Of a stretch of DNA of 64,000 nucleotides, positions 50,623 to 59,625 are shown in pieces (position 1 is the first letter of the stretch; each line of letters opens with the position of its first letter). The notes under the pieces are model-generated. The model saw only the letters and a program-made list of their open reading frames with translations. It did not search any database and was not told the DNA's origin. The position numbers were made by a program, and so were the translations under genes. Source of the stretch: JAAUTS01 sp038250235 (GTDB lineage: Bacteria > Verrucomicrobiota > Verrucomicrobiia > Methylacidiphilales > JAAUTS01); the NCBI GenBank assembly GCA_038250235.1, contig JBBSCO010000005.1, forward strand, positions 1-64,000. The letters run 5' to 3'.

Positions 50623-52269
50623 TCAGGCTGGCTGAACCCGCTGTTTGCGGTAAGTCCAAATGGCAAACGCCACAAACAAAACCTCCAACACGGCAAATCC
50701 ACTGACATATTCCAGCCCACCCGCGCCGAATCCATAACTGTGCAGGCCCGCCCCAAGAATGAAATTGACTCCATACCAGGCCATAATAATTGCCTGGAAA
50801 GCCAGAATAGATCCTACAGCGAGGCCAAAGCCTCCCCACCAGCCCGCCAATCTTCCATGTAATATGGCCAGGTAACACAATAAAGCGATCAAGGCCCAGG
50901 TCTCTTTCGGATCCCAGTCCCAAAACCGGCCCCAAGAGTAATTGGCCCAGACCCCGCCGAGAATTGTCCCAGCACCCAATAACAAAACCCCGATCTGAAT
51001 TGACCGGTAAAGATACTGAATAAGTGACGGGGAGACACTTTTGCCCATAATGACTTTACCCAGGACGATATGACCCACTCCAAGAGCCAGGGCCAAAGCT
51101 GCATAACTACTCGTGATACTGAGAACGTGTGTTGTCAGCCAAAAATTATGACGCAAAACAGGAACCAGCGGGTGAATCGCACTGTTCAAAACAGCAGGCA
51201 GACTGTCAGCCAGAATAAGTGACAGCACTGCCACCGGGGTCGCGCCAAGCAGAAAGTAACGGCAACGATAGATCGCCTCAAAAATCAGGGCGAAGAACAT
51301 GACCCCGAAACCCAGCCAGATCACGGTCTCATACATATTGGTGACTGGGGCACGTCCAGAGATAAGGGTGCGGGCCACGAAACCGGCAAATTGGATTGAG
51401 AATCCGATCAGGGCAAAGATCCAGGCTATTTTGTAACCAACCGCACGTCCCTTGATTGACGTTACAGCAAGCGCGATAACAGTAATCAGGTAAGCAATCC
51501 AGGCAAGGCGGAAGGGATGAGCCTGAACATAAAAATGCTCCAGCCGCAGCAGGGATTCTGTGGGATAAACTCCGGGCGAAAGTTTCCTCATCTCCACTTT
51601 CAAGGCAGCAGCGGCCTGATCAAAAGCCGGCTGATCCTCCTGATCGTAAGCTGCTGCCATTTGTTGAAAGGCGGCGAGCCCTGGGGTCAGTTTTTCCACT
51701 GGATAGTTTTGGGCTGCATCCGGAAATGTGCTCCAGGCACCATTGAGCGGATCACTGGGATGCGGAACCAGGGCCCAGACACGGCCTCCGGCCAATCTCT
51801 CAAAAACATCCATCTTGGCCCCGACACTGCGGGCGGCTTCTAGCATGGGGGAAAGTTTTTCAGGATTTTTTTTCCTCCGCTCAGCCAGAACCTCCTCCAG
51901 TAATTGCTGCAGACGTTCTATTTTGGCCAGTTGCGCGTAACTGAAATACTTTTCCGTACGCTGCAGACCCAGCTCTTTCTTAAGCTTCAAATGATCAACC
52001 CGGATCAACTTTTGTTCAATCCAGTTTTGAGGGTGAAAAGCGAGGTCTGTGACGACCTGCATGGCGGATAGGGAATCCTTACTTTCCTCATTCTTCCAGT
52101 GCGCCTTGCCGTAAAGCGTTTTCAGGCTTTCAACCGCAAAAACAATTACCGGCTTGCTGCGCCCGTTTTCCTGAATGGCCAGATCCTCAAGTGAAGAAAG
52201 GTCGAGAGTCTTGGCCTGAGCCAGACAAGGGATCATGGAGACTAAAAGGATAAAAAATATTCGATTCAT
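50623..52269 (-). CDS. ccsA: Cytochrome c biogenesis protein CcsA/ResC
   Basis: 548 residues. The C-terminal 290 contain the CcsA haem-handling part with ANYSWGRFWDWDPKETWALI, the tryptophan-rich loop, and histidines in TTHVLSITSSYAALALAL and GRLAGWWGGFG context. The first 250 residues carry a signal peptide and a soluble periplasmic domain (LAIQENGRSKPVIVFAVESL, VVTDLAFHPQNWIEQKLIRV) found in CcsA of Bacteroidetes- and PVC-type System II fusions. With ResB it delivers haem to apocytochrome c. It overlaps resB by 4 bases. Confidence 0.92.
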   Translation of the reverse strand: MNRIFFILLVSMIPCLAQAKTLDLSSLEDLAIQENGRSKPVIVFAVESLKTLYGKAHWKNEESKDSLSAMQVVTDLAFHPQNWIEQKLIRVDHLKLKKELGLQRTEKYFSYAQLAKIERLQQLLEEVLAERRKKNPEKLSPMLEAARSVGAKMDVFERLAGGRVWALVPHPSDPLNGAWSTFPDAAQNYPVEKLTPGLAAFQQMAAAYDQEDQPAFDQAAAALKVEMRKLSPGVYPTESLLRLEHFYVQAHPFRLAWIAYLITVIALAVTSIKGRAVGYKIAWIFALIGFSIQFAGFVARTLISGRAPVTNMYETVIWLGFGVMFFALIFEAIYRCRYFLLGATPVAVLSLILADSLPAVLNSAIHPLVPVLRHNFWLTTHVLSITSSYAALALALGVGHIVLGKVIMGKSVSPSLIQYLYRSIQIGVLLLGAGTILGGVWANYSWGRFWDWDPKETWALIALLCYLAILHGRLAGWWGGFGLAVGSILAFQAIIMAWYGVNFILGAGLHSYGFGAGGLEYVSGFAVLEVLFVAFAIWTYRKQRVQPA

Positions 52270-54152
52270 AATTGTGGTCCGGCAGGTTCAGCGGTTGAGG
52301 GGCGTAAAGCATTGATTGCCACAGGTGCACGATCAACGCCTTTCCAATAAAAGCTGATGTAAATACCGAAACAAATCATCAGGGATCCCACCCACTTCAG
52401 CAGCCACCCGGGATCGTAAAGAACCTGGAGCGTTGTCTGATTCATGTTCTGGGGATCCCAGCCGGCCTGGGAAAACTTGTAGGTGGTGCCCACCCAGGCC
52501 CGCCACCAGTCGTTGGGATAACTCGCCGGATGATTCATCTCAATATGGGCAGGAATTTTTTCTCCGGTCTGCATGTTGTGAAAACGTACGCTACTGATAA
52601 AATTAGCCGGGGTCTCCGTGCCCGCATCCATCGGCACCTGAAAGTTTTCCAGGGAAATCAGAAAGGGAATCCGTTCGGTTTTAAGACCAAACCCAACCCG
52701 AACCAGCTTTTCTCCGATTTGAATAAGGCGTGAGGTTCCCGATGACAACCAGATCTCGGGACCTTTCTCGCCATTCATGTCCTCCAGGTGCAATCTTAGT
52801 CCCGGAACAGTTTGCTGGTCCGGCAAGAGCGTTCCTGTAGCCACCTCCGTCCGCGTGGCCATACGGGCTTTTTCAAAGGAACCCTCAAGTTGGGCCGACC
52901 AGTCGGCCCAACCCAGCGGCAGGGTTTCCCCCTTTGTAAGCTCACCCTCTTTCAGAAGTGAATTTCCCCGCATCACGCGATAGTAAACGGTTTCCTGATT
53001 TTTTCTTGCCACCTGCATGACAGGTATTTTTTTTTCCTGCTCCAGATGTCCGCTTAAAGTTATCAATACGGCCGGATTCTTCATATCTCCGGAAGCTTCC
53101 ACCGGCTTACCGTCTACCATGGCCAGGTTGTTCCAGGCGGAAACCACTTTTATGACCGTGTTGTTATCGTCGCCTGGAAAAGATTTTCCCACAATCTCCG
53201 TCAGGGCAAAGATTCTTTCCTGACCGGTGGGGCTCAGGGCCCGGAGTTTTAAATCGTCCGTAGCTTCACCCTTTGTCAGAAAAAACTGGTATCCACTCAC
53301 TTTTTCATTGGTGTTATGAACAACCGGCTCCCTTGGCATATTGACAAAAATCATCTGGGTTTCCCGGTATGTTTTGGGTACTTCTTTTTTTGTCTTATCC
53401 AGAGCAGGGAGCTTGTCCAGCAGATGAATTTCAGCCAACCCGAACATTTGATAGCTAGCCAGCTCCTGCGGGGCTCCCATCAAGGATACCGGCAAAGTTT
53501 GTCCCATCATGTTGCTGTGCAGGCGAAGACTGATGCCTTCAGCCGTGCCTGATTGCAGATCATCGACCACGTAACTGACCACGGTCAGGTTCTCATTGTA
53601 GTCACTGACGACCAGTTTGAGATCAGACTCCGGAACTGTAAGAATGCGGGTATTATCCGGGCCGGGTTGACGGACTTTGACTTCTAAAGGTGTAGTATAG
53701 ACCTCTCCGCTTTGGGGGCCTTGAAACATCAAAATTGCTTCATTTCTCATCAGCAACCCTGTCGGCTCCTGCCCTTTTTCCAAGGTGACTGACGCATCCC
53801 AGCCAATCATGGTTCCCATCACCGCACCCCCCAGAAGAGTGATAATCCCGGCATGTGTGACAACAAAACCGACGTGTTTTTTCTGCCAAGGCCAACGGGT
53901 CAGGGCTGAACAAATCAGATTCATGCAGAGGAAAAACAACCAGAGCGTGAATAGCGGGTTTTTATAAATGTAGTATTGCGCAACCGCTGTATTGAATTTG
54001 GACTCATAAATCGTGGCCACCGCACAGGCCAGGGCAATGGTTAAAATCAGGATCACCGCCGACTTCAAGGAACCCAGGATGTGAATCCATTTCCAAAGCA
54101 ACGAACTCTTTTGCCGCTCCCGCATCATCCGTGACCGCTCCACCGCATTCAT
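52266..54152 (-). CDS. resB: ResB-like cytochrome c biogenesis protein (Ccs1)
   Basis: 628 residues with ResB/Ccs1 structure: helices LKSAVILILTIALACAVATIY, LFTLWLFFLCMNLICSALTR, then KKHVGFVVTHAGIITLLGGA with a conserved His, a long periplasmic domain (VTLEKGQEPTGLLMRNEAIL to YPNDWWRAWVGTTYKFSQAG) and a last helix WLLKWVGSLMICFGIYISFY. It starts ATG at 54152, overlapping the ATPase stop by 4 bases; the longer frame is not needed. Works with CcsA in System II cytochrome c assembly. Confidence 0.88.
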   Translation of the reverse strand: MNAVERSRMMRERQKSSLLWKWIHILGSLKSAVILILTIALACAVATIYESKFNTAVAQYYIYKNPLFTLWLFFLCMNLICSALTRWPWQKKHVGFVVTHAGIITLLGGAVMGTMIGWDASVTLEKGQEPTGLLMRNEAILMFQGPQSGEVYTTPLEVKVRQPGPDNTRILTVPESDLKLVVSDYNENLTVVSYVVDDLQSGTAEGISLRLHSNMMGQTLPVSLMGAPQELASYQMFGLAEIHLLDKLPALDKTKKEVPKTYRETQMIFVNMPREPVVHNTNEKVSGYQFFLTKGEATDDLKLRALSPTGQERIFALTEIVGKSFPGDDNNTVIKVVSAWNNLAMVDGKPVEASGDMKNPAVLITLSGHLEQEKKIPVMQVARKNQETVYYRVMRGNSLLKEGELTKGETLPLGWADWSAQLEGSFEKARMATRTEVATGTLLPDQQTVPGLRLHLEDMNGEKGPEIWLSSGTSRLIQIGEKLVRVGFGLKTERIPFLISLENFQVPMDAGTETPANFISSVRFHNMQTGEKIPAHIEMNHPASYPNDWWRAWVGTTYKFSQAGWDPQNMNQTTLQVLYDPGWLLKWVGSLMICFGIYISFYWKGVDRAPVAINALRPSTAEPAGPQL

Positions 54153-56830
54153 GATTTCACCCCCGGCCTGATGGCAGCCAGATAGAGGCGGCAAAAAAAG
54201 ACCATCCCGGCCAACATACCAATCGTCATGGCCAGGTAACTGGACGCAAAGTGGAGGAAAGGATTCGACCAGGTCACAGGATAAAGCAGTAATTCAGCCA
54301 GCCACATACCTAACATCATCCCCGAAAGACAAACCAAAGCATGCACCCAGCGGCTTGATTTCCAGGAAGCGGACAATCCAGAAGGAAACACGTTGGCACT
54401 CCAGGCCAGCGGCATCGACATCAGAAGCATCCCCCCCTGCATCCAGGAGGGCGACCATAACTTTCCCATCCCCATGTGGGATAAGAAACATCCACAAACA
54501 CAACTACCATGCGCGATGACAGACCCAAATCCAACATCCCCCCACCAGCCCACCAACATTCCAACATTACCAAGGGCAAACATTGCCACCAATAACTTGC
54601 CCTGAGCCTCCGTCCGCCACAAACGCCAGAGGATGATAATAACGCCGGCCATTAGCCCAAAAAAAGCCCACACCAGCCCTGCCATCCATCCGTTGATCCC
54701 GGCCATGACAGTAATCAGGATCCCCTGTGCGACCACGGCCAAAGCCAAAACCGCTTCATTGATGCTGAGCCCAAAGCCTTCTGTTCTGACAGAAGGCACT
54801 AAGGTTTGTTTTTCGGAAATTTCCAGAGCTTCGGCCAGAGCCTTTTCTAGATGGGTTCCGAAACGCAGAGCCCGCCATGTTACCGTAAGGCTGGAAGCCA
54901 ACATCAATAACGCTGCCGCCACAGGGTGCAAGACCCCCGCCACAGCCAGACTGATTCCCACCAAATTATAAAACCCGGCAAACAAGAGGTTCCGCCGGAT
55001 GCCTCTGGTAACTTTGGCTGAAAGCGCCAGGGCAGAAGGAATCAGCATGAGGTCTCCACCATAAAGCCGTGCCTGGGCTGTGCTTTGGGTCAGATCCGCG
55101 CCGCTGGCCAGAGCAATGCCGGCGGTCGCAGCCATCATCGCAGGCGCGTCATTGACTCCATCTCCCACAAACAGAACCCGCGCTCCGTTCTCCTGCATTT
55201 CGCGGATCTTTGACGCCTTTTCTTCCGGCAACAACCCCGCCAATGCTCCCTCGAACCCGAGTGCTGTCAAGCGTTCGGAACGATCCCCGCTCATGATCTG
55301 CGTCCGTATCCCCAAACGCGCCAGTGTCCGCAGGGCATTCTGACTGGAATCTCTCAGAATTTCCCGCAACAAGGCGACAGCCACTGGCTTACCATCAAGG
55401 CAAACCCAGAGATCCATTGCGGATTCCGGCGACGATTTCAACCGCCCCATCAGACTCTTCTGCAGCACGGAACTTTGGACATCCAAAAGGGTTTTGTTTC
55501 CAAGGGCAATCAGCCTTGAGTTGGAGCCGTCATGAACCGTTGCTTCAATGCCGATCCCGGGCAACACTCTCAATCCGGTGACTTGCAAATCCGGTGAGAT
55601 CTCGATATTTCCGAATGCATTCTGAAAAGCTTTGGCCACAGGGTGGGTGCTCTGATTTTGAATGGCCACGATCTGCCTCTGAATCATTTCACGATCTCCA
55701 TCATGAAGAACCACCATTTCAACCAATTGCAGCTTCTCTTCACTAAGGGTTCCGGTTTTATCAAAGACCACGGTATCAATCCCGGACAGTCTCTCGATCA
55801 ATTCACCCGTATGCACCACCAGTCCACGACGGGCGAAAGCGTTCAACGTGTTCCAGATTCCAATCGGTGTCGCCAAACCCATGGCACAGGGACAGGCCAC
55901 CACCAGAACCGCGAGGCTGTTGAAGAGGCCTATTTCCCATTTTCCAAGCCATGACCAAACCACAAAAGTCAAAGCCGAGATGATCATAACCGATGGCATG
56001 AACCAACGGATAATCAGGTCTGCCTGCTTTTGAATACCGGACGTCGTCAGACGGGCCTCGGCCACCATTCCTAAAAGCCTGTCCAATTGCCTCTCCTTGC
56101 CGTTTTGCGAAACCTCCACCAACAAACGCTCATCGAGCACATGGCTCCCTGCCAAAATCCGGTCACCGACCTGCTTCACCACAGGGAAAGGTTCTCCCGT
56201 CAATGCCGTCTCCTGCACAAAGGCCCTTCCCTCCCTGACAACCCCGTCAACCGGAACTCCCTGTCCGGATAAAATCACGACCTGGTCCCCTTTGCGGACT
56301 TCCGCTACCGGAACCTGTTCCTGCTTTCCGCAGCAAGTCAGACGCAGACACAAATCAAACTCGTGACGCAAAGAATCCGATGCCCGCAGCGCTGCTTCGC
56401 GGCGGTTGACGGTGACAAGAGTTCCCAAAGTATAGATGGCCACCAATACGGCAACGACTTCATAATACACCGCACCCAGACCTGTGATGGAGGAATAGAG
56501 CGAAGCAAAAAAAGCCCCGAAAATGCCCAGCAAAAACATATGCTCGATACCAATGCGTTTTTGATGAAGGCTTGAAATTGCCTGACGAACCAATGGCAGC
56601 CCGGCCAAAAAAAAGACCAGAAGGGCACTGACGGCCAAGGCCCCGTGCAAAACCCATTTCTCGGTTCCTTCTGGAGGAGATTCGTTGACTGCGATCCCGA
56701 AAATCATGCTTTGCGAGGCAATCAGGGCGGCAAAACCGAGACGTAACCAACGCCTGGCCACGGCTGCGTCATGGGCCTGATCACCCTTCTGCAAACTTTC
56801 ACTTTCAATTATTGAACAACATCCCGCCAT
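54149..56830 (-). CDS. Copper-type P1B ATPase fused to an extra C-terminal membrane domain
   Basis: 893 residues. The core is a heavy-metal pump: VQETALTGEPFPVV, the copper site CPCAMGLATP (about 312), phosphorylation loop FDKTGTL (about 356), STHPVAKAF, and GDGVNDAPAM (about 557). The N-terminal HMA metal-binding domain is absent; only MAGCCS with two cysteines remains. After the pump ends near residue 680, a further 200 residues contain about six helices with IAHGSCVCGCFLSHMGMG, a Cys/Met/His set, in their middle. Set between ctaA and resB, it probably supplies Cu to the oxidases, like CcoI/CtpA. Confidence 0.9.
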   Translation of the reverse strand: MAGCCSIIESESLQKGDQAHDAAVARRWLRLGFAALIASQSMIFGIAVNESPPEGTEKWVLHGALAVSALLVFFLAGLPLVRQAISSLHQKRIGIEHMFLLGIFGAFFASLYSSITGLGAVYYEVVAVLVAIYTLGTLVTVNRREAALRASDSLRHEFDLCLRLTCCGKQEQVPVAEVRKGDQVVILSGQGVPVDGVVREGRAFVQETALTGEPFPVVKQVGDRILAGSHVLDERLLVEVSQNGKERQLDRLLGMVAEARLTTSGIQKQADLIIRWFMPSVMIISALTFVVWSWLGKWEIGLFNSLAVLVVACPCAMGLATPIGIWNTLNAFARRGLVVHTGELIERLSGIDTVVFDKTGTLSEEKLQLVEMVVLHDGDREMIQRQIVAIQNQSTHPVAKAFQNAFGNIEISPDLQVTGLRVLPGIGIEATVHDGSNSRLIALGNKTLLDVQSSVLQKSLMGRLKSSPESAMDLWVCLDGKPVAVALLREILRDSSQNALRTLARLGIRTQIMSGDRSERLTALGFEGALAGLLPEEKASKIREMQENGARVLFVGDGVNDAPAMMAATAGIALASGADLTQSTAQARLYGGDLMLIPSALALSAKVTRGIRRNLLFAGFYNLVGISLAVAGVLHPVAAALLMLASSLTVTWRALRFGTHLEKALAEALEISEKQTLVPSVRTEGFGLSINEAVLALAVVAQGILITVMAGINGWMAGLVWAFFGLMAGVIIILWRLWRTEAQGKLLVAMFALGNVGMLVGWWGDVGFGSVIAHGSCVCGCFLSHMGMGKLWSPSWMQGGMLLMSMPLAWSANVFPSGLSASWKSSRWVHALVCLSGMMLGMWLAELLLYPVTWSNPFLHFASSYLAMTIGMLAGMVFFCRLYLAAIRPGVKS

Positions 56831-56932
56831 GAATCCAAATACAGTAGATCAGCTTCTCGCCGGGACAAGGTGTTTTCAGTCATGAAAACCGACTATTAGC
56901 TGTCTGCTGAGTCTGATCAGATTCCTTATCAA

Positions 56933-58018
56933 TCAGGAACCGGCGCCCACGATTCCCCGTTCTTTAATCTGTTGCCACAGAATCACCACGGAAGCCAACA
57001 AAAGAACGGCTGTAGCCTGGTGAGCTACACCCAGAACAACAGGAATTCGGCCAACGGAATAGAGAACCGTCAACACCCCCAGAAGAAACTGAATCAAAAC
57101 AAGCAGCGGGAGGAGTTTCCTGGCCGCACCCAAAAGCCCATTCCAAGCGGCCTTACGGGTTAGCCACCAAAAAGCACAAAGAACAACAACCAACAAAGTT
57201 CCCAAACCACGATGAATCAGATGAACAGCGGCCGGATTTTCACAGAGGTGATGCCAGAGAGACTGAAAATGAAAGAGCCCGTCGGGGAGCCATTGACCAT
57301 TCAGCTTCGGGAAGGTGGGGTAACTCAGGGCCAACTTTCCACCCGCCATGAACCCTCCCCAAGCAATCTGTATCAGCAACAAAACCAGCATCGCAGGCAC
57401 TGCCCATGTCAGCCACTTTTTGCGACAATCAGAACGACGATCGTCACTTTCATTGTCGCGGGAGAAAGGCCAAGAGGAACAGGCCAGCCACAAAATGTAA
57501 GAGAAAAGTCCCAGGGCCAGCAAGAGATGGGCTGTCAAACGGTAGGGGCTGACCCAGGGTTTGTCCATCAAGCCACTCTTCACCATGAACCAACCAAGCA
57601 ATCCCTGTGCTCCGCCCAGAACAAGCGCGATCGATAACTTGACGATCCAGGCTTTGGAAAGCTGCCTTTTCAGGGCAAAATAGAAAAAGGGAAGCGCGAA
57701 AAAAAAGCCAAGAAAGCGTCCCCACAGACGATGGGCGTATTCCCACCAAAAAATGACTTTGAAGCCGTGCATATCCATGTCCGGATTGGAAATTCGGAAT
57801 TGCGGTGTAACCTGATACTTTCGGAAAGCCTCTTCCCACGCTTCCGTACTCAACGGTGGCAGGGTGCCCATGATGGGTTGCCACTCGGTGATGGAAAGAC
57901 CGGATCCGGTGAGTCGGGTCGAACCTCCGATGATTACCATGAGCCAGATAGCGAAAGCCATCAGAAAGAGCCAGACAGCGACCGGGCGAGATTTGAAAGG
58001 CTGGAGGGTTTGGCTCAT
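56933..58018 (-). CDS. ctaA: Haem A synthase
   Basis: 361 residues and eight helices in two four-helix bundles. Conserved: WLMVIIGGSTRLTGSGLS, SITEWQPIMGTLPP, WWEYAHRLWGRFLG, then LTAHLLLALGL in the first half, and AAVHLIHRGLGTLLVVV and GVAHQATAVLLLA in the second, giving the haem-binding histidines. CtaA oxidises haem O to haem A for the aa3 oxidase. The loop between the halves (residues about 187-199) is encoded by the palindromic repeat at 57421-57460. ctaB is not in the window. Confidence 0.95.
   Translation of the reverse strand: MSQTLQPFKSRPVAVWLFLMAFAIWLMVIIGGSTRLTGSGLSITEWQPIMGTLPPLSTEAWEEAFRKYQVTPQFRISNPDMDMHGFKVIFWWEYAHRLWGRFLGFFFALPFFYFALKRQLSKAWIVKLSIALVLGGAQGLLGWFMVKSGLMDKPWVSPYRLTAHLLLALGLFSYILWLACSSWPFSRDNESDDRRSDCRKKWLTWAVPAMLVLLLIQIAWGGFMAGGKLALSYPTFPKLNGQWLPDGLFHFQSLWHHLCENPAAVHLIHRGLGTLLVVVLCAFWWLTRKAAWNGLLGAARKLLPLLVLIQFLLGVLTVLYSVGRIPVVLGVAHQATAVLLLASVVILWQQIKERGIVGAGS
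57421..57460. repeat. 40-base palindromic repeat, copy B, inside ctaA
   Basis: TGCGACAATCA, then ACGACGATCGTCA, then ATTGTCGC: the same order and spacing as the intergenic copy at 31300-31339 (33 of 40 bases identical, and CCACTTT shared on the left). In the ctaA frame it encodes an acidic-basic stretch, DNESDDRRSDCRK, in the loop linking the two halves of the protein, without breaking the frame. Confidence 0.7.
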
Positions 58019-58028
58019 GGGCGAGCCG

Positions 58029-58796
58029 TCAGTTACTGGCCGTGGCTGCGGGAACAGGGTTGTTGGCGATACGTTCTTTGACCCATGCCTCGTAATCTTC
58101 AGGATTATCCACGTAAACCCAGCCCTTCATGCTGTAGTGGCCAAGACCGCAAAGCTGACCGCAGATAATTTCCCACTGACCCTGTTTGATCCCGGTGAAA
58201 TACATCGGGTTCATGCCGCCGGGTATCGCATCGTGGGCGATACGAAGATGCGGTGAGGCGAAGTTGTGGATCACATCCTTGGAGCTTACCTGGAGTTTGA
58301 CCGGGCGATTGATGGGAACATGCATGTCCGTGCGGGCCACAATGTCATCGTGGGAAACAGGGTCGTTCCAATCAATGCCCATCGGGTTGGCCCCTGTGAC
58401 GAGGTAGGGATCACGACGTCCAAATTTATTGTCGGCACCGGCGTAGTGATAGTTCCATCCAAACTGCTCGGCCAAAACATGAATTTCCAGAGGATCTTTG
58501 GCGGCCTGGGAAGCGCCGACATACTTGGACCAGAGCGGGATGGCAAACCCAAGAAGCAGAACGGCTTCAACTACGACCACGGCTACTTCAGCATGGGTGG
58601 AGATGCGGGAACGGAATCCGGTGTATTGAGCTTTAGGGTTCCTGCGGCGGTTGAAGCGAAGAAGGATATAGGTAAAGAAACAGATCCAGCCGACAAAAAG
58701 GATGACCATGAACCAGTGACATACCTCTAAGAGGGCGTCCATGTGAAATCCATGGGCAGAAACGCTTTCAGGAAGTCCTAACAATGTATTGATCAT
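58029..58796 (-). CDS. ctaC: Cytochrome c oxidase subunit II
   Basis: 255 residues: two helices (WFMVILFVGWICFFTYILLR and EVAVVVVEAVLLLGFAIPLW), then a cupredoxin domain with FGWNYHYAG, SKDVIHNFASPHLRI and the CuA motif CGQLCGLGHYSM (about 212-223). The third residue of the CuA motif, Glu in most oxidases, is Gln here, as in Thermus ba3 oxidase. Its backbone oxygen is the ligand, so the site should work. There is no fused cytochrome c. In this locus it lies downstream of ctaD, ctaE and ctaF rather than first. Confidence 0.96.
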   Translation of the reverse strand: MINTLLGLPESVSAHGFHMDALLEVCHWFMVILFVGWICFFTYILLRFNRRRNPKAQYTGFRSRISTHAEVAVVVVEAVLLLGFAIPLWSKYVGASQAAKDPLEIHVLAEQFGWNYHYAGADNKFGRRDPYLVTGANPMGIDWNDPVSHDDIVARTDMHVPINRPVKLQVSSKDVIHNFASPHLRIAHDAIPGGMNPMYFTGIKQGQWEIICGQLCGLGHYSMKGWVYVDNPEDYEAWVKERIANNPVPAATASN

Positions 58797-58807
58797 ATCA
58801 AAAGTGG

Positions 58808-59071
58808 TTAATGATTAAGAGCAGCCTCGTCCGTCGGGACGGGAAACTGGCGGGCCCGCCGCGCCAAAATGATGAAAATAGACGCTATTCCGGCCAGAAC
58901 CAGGAGAAGCAAGCCAAGTAGAAAAAGAATAGCAAAACCCATGGCGTCCGTCACCTTGCTGTTGACCGAACCCCAGCAAACTGCACAGGCCTGAAGCGAT
59001 GGCGCAGCCGAAAGCAAGACCAACGTGAAAAGAGAGAGTGCCGATGAACGGACTGATAAACACCTTTTCAT
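58808..59071 (-). CDS. Small exported membrane protein with CAVC motif
   Basis: 87 residues. A hydrophobic leader runs to SLQACAVCWGS, then a second membrane helix (MGFAILFLLGLLLLVLAGIA) and a short polar tail. LQAC could be a lipobox, or CAVC could be a periplasmic metal or thiol site facing CuA. I recall similar short CxVC proteins in oxidase clusters of Planctomycetes and Bacteroidetes, without a known role. Its ATG overlaps the stop of the next upstream gene (TGATG). ctaC follows 11 bases after. Confidence 0.75.
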   Translation of the reverse strand: MKRCLSVRSSALSLFTLVLLSAAPSLQACAVCWGSVNSKVTDAMGFAILFLLGLLLLVLAGIASIFIILARRARQFPVPTDEAALNH

Positions 59072-59277
59072 CAGGCGAGAGGAATCTTTTTTAGTTTTTT
59101 ATAAAACCAGACCCCGTAAACCAGCAAAGCCAGGGTCAGGACGGAGAAAATAACGCCGGAAGCGAGGTAAGATACCGACTGGCTCTTGCCATAGAATCCG
59201 AAAAACAGCCAGGCAACGAAGGCTGAGGTCAGAACCGTAAGAATTACGAAAATAATGTGGAAGATTTTTAGCGACAT
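59071..59277 (-). CDS. Small two-helix membrane protein of the oxidase cluster
   Basis: 68 residues with helices IFHIIFVILTVLTSAFVAWLFF and SVSYLASGVIFSVLTLALLV, then YKKLKKIPLA. The ATG at 59277 is the first that leaves a small gap to ctaF (5 bases). The frame could open earlier through ctaF codons. Position suggests an accessory subunit or assembly factor of the aa3 oxidase; no family recognised. Confidence 0.7.
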   Translation of the reverse strand: MSLKIFHIIFVILTVLTSAFVAWLFFGFYGKSQSVSYLASGVIFSVLTLALLVYGVWFYKKLKKIPLA

Positions 59278-59282
59278 AAGAT

Positions 59283-59597
59283 TTACCAGGTTGGAAGAGC
59301 ATGCCCGAGTTCTTCCCACCAGGCAAAGATGGAAAGTCCCAACAGAGCGACAAAAAGGAAGGCGGCAAGTCCCAGGGTTATATAGACAAATTTTTTCTCT
59401 GAATTCAGGTGCATGAAGATGGCCGCGACCATGCCGGCTTTGAGTGCCGCGATGCTCAAACCCACAACCATGTGGCCGACCACCCCGAACGGAATCAGGG
59501 CCACCCCGACCGTCACCAAGGTCAGAACAAAGAGGGCTCCGCCCACCATCCAGTAAAGTTTGACATGTTTTTTAAGATGTTCGATATCGTCTGTCAT
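59283..59597 (-). CDS. ctaF: Cytochrome c oxidase subunit IV, prokaryotic type
   Basis: 104 residues and three helices, with VGLSIAALKAGMVAAIFMHL and the conserved FMHL motif of the COX4_pro/CtaF family. This is a stabilising small subunit next to subunit I. It follows ctaE after 28 bases. Confidence 0.92.
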   Translation of the reverse strand: MTDDIEHLKKHVKLYWMVGGALFVLTLVTVGVALIPFGVVGHMVVGLSIAALKAGMVAAIFMHLNSEKKFVYITLGLAAFLFVALLGLSIFAWWEELGHALPTW

Positions 59598-59625
59598 AAG
59601 TTTTATCCCGGATGATAATCAGGTT

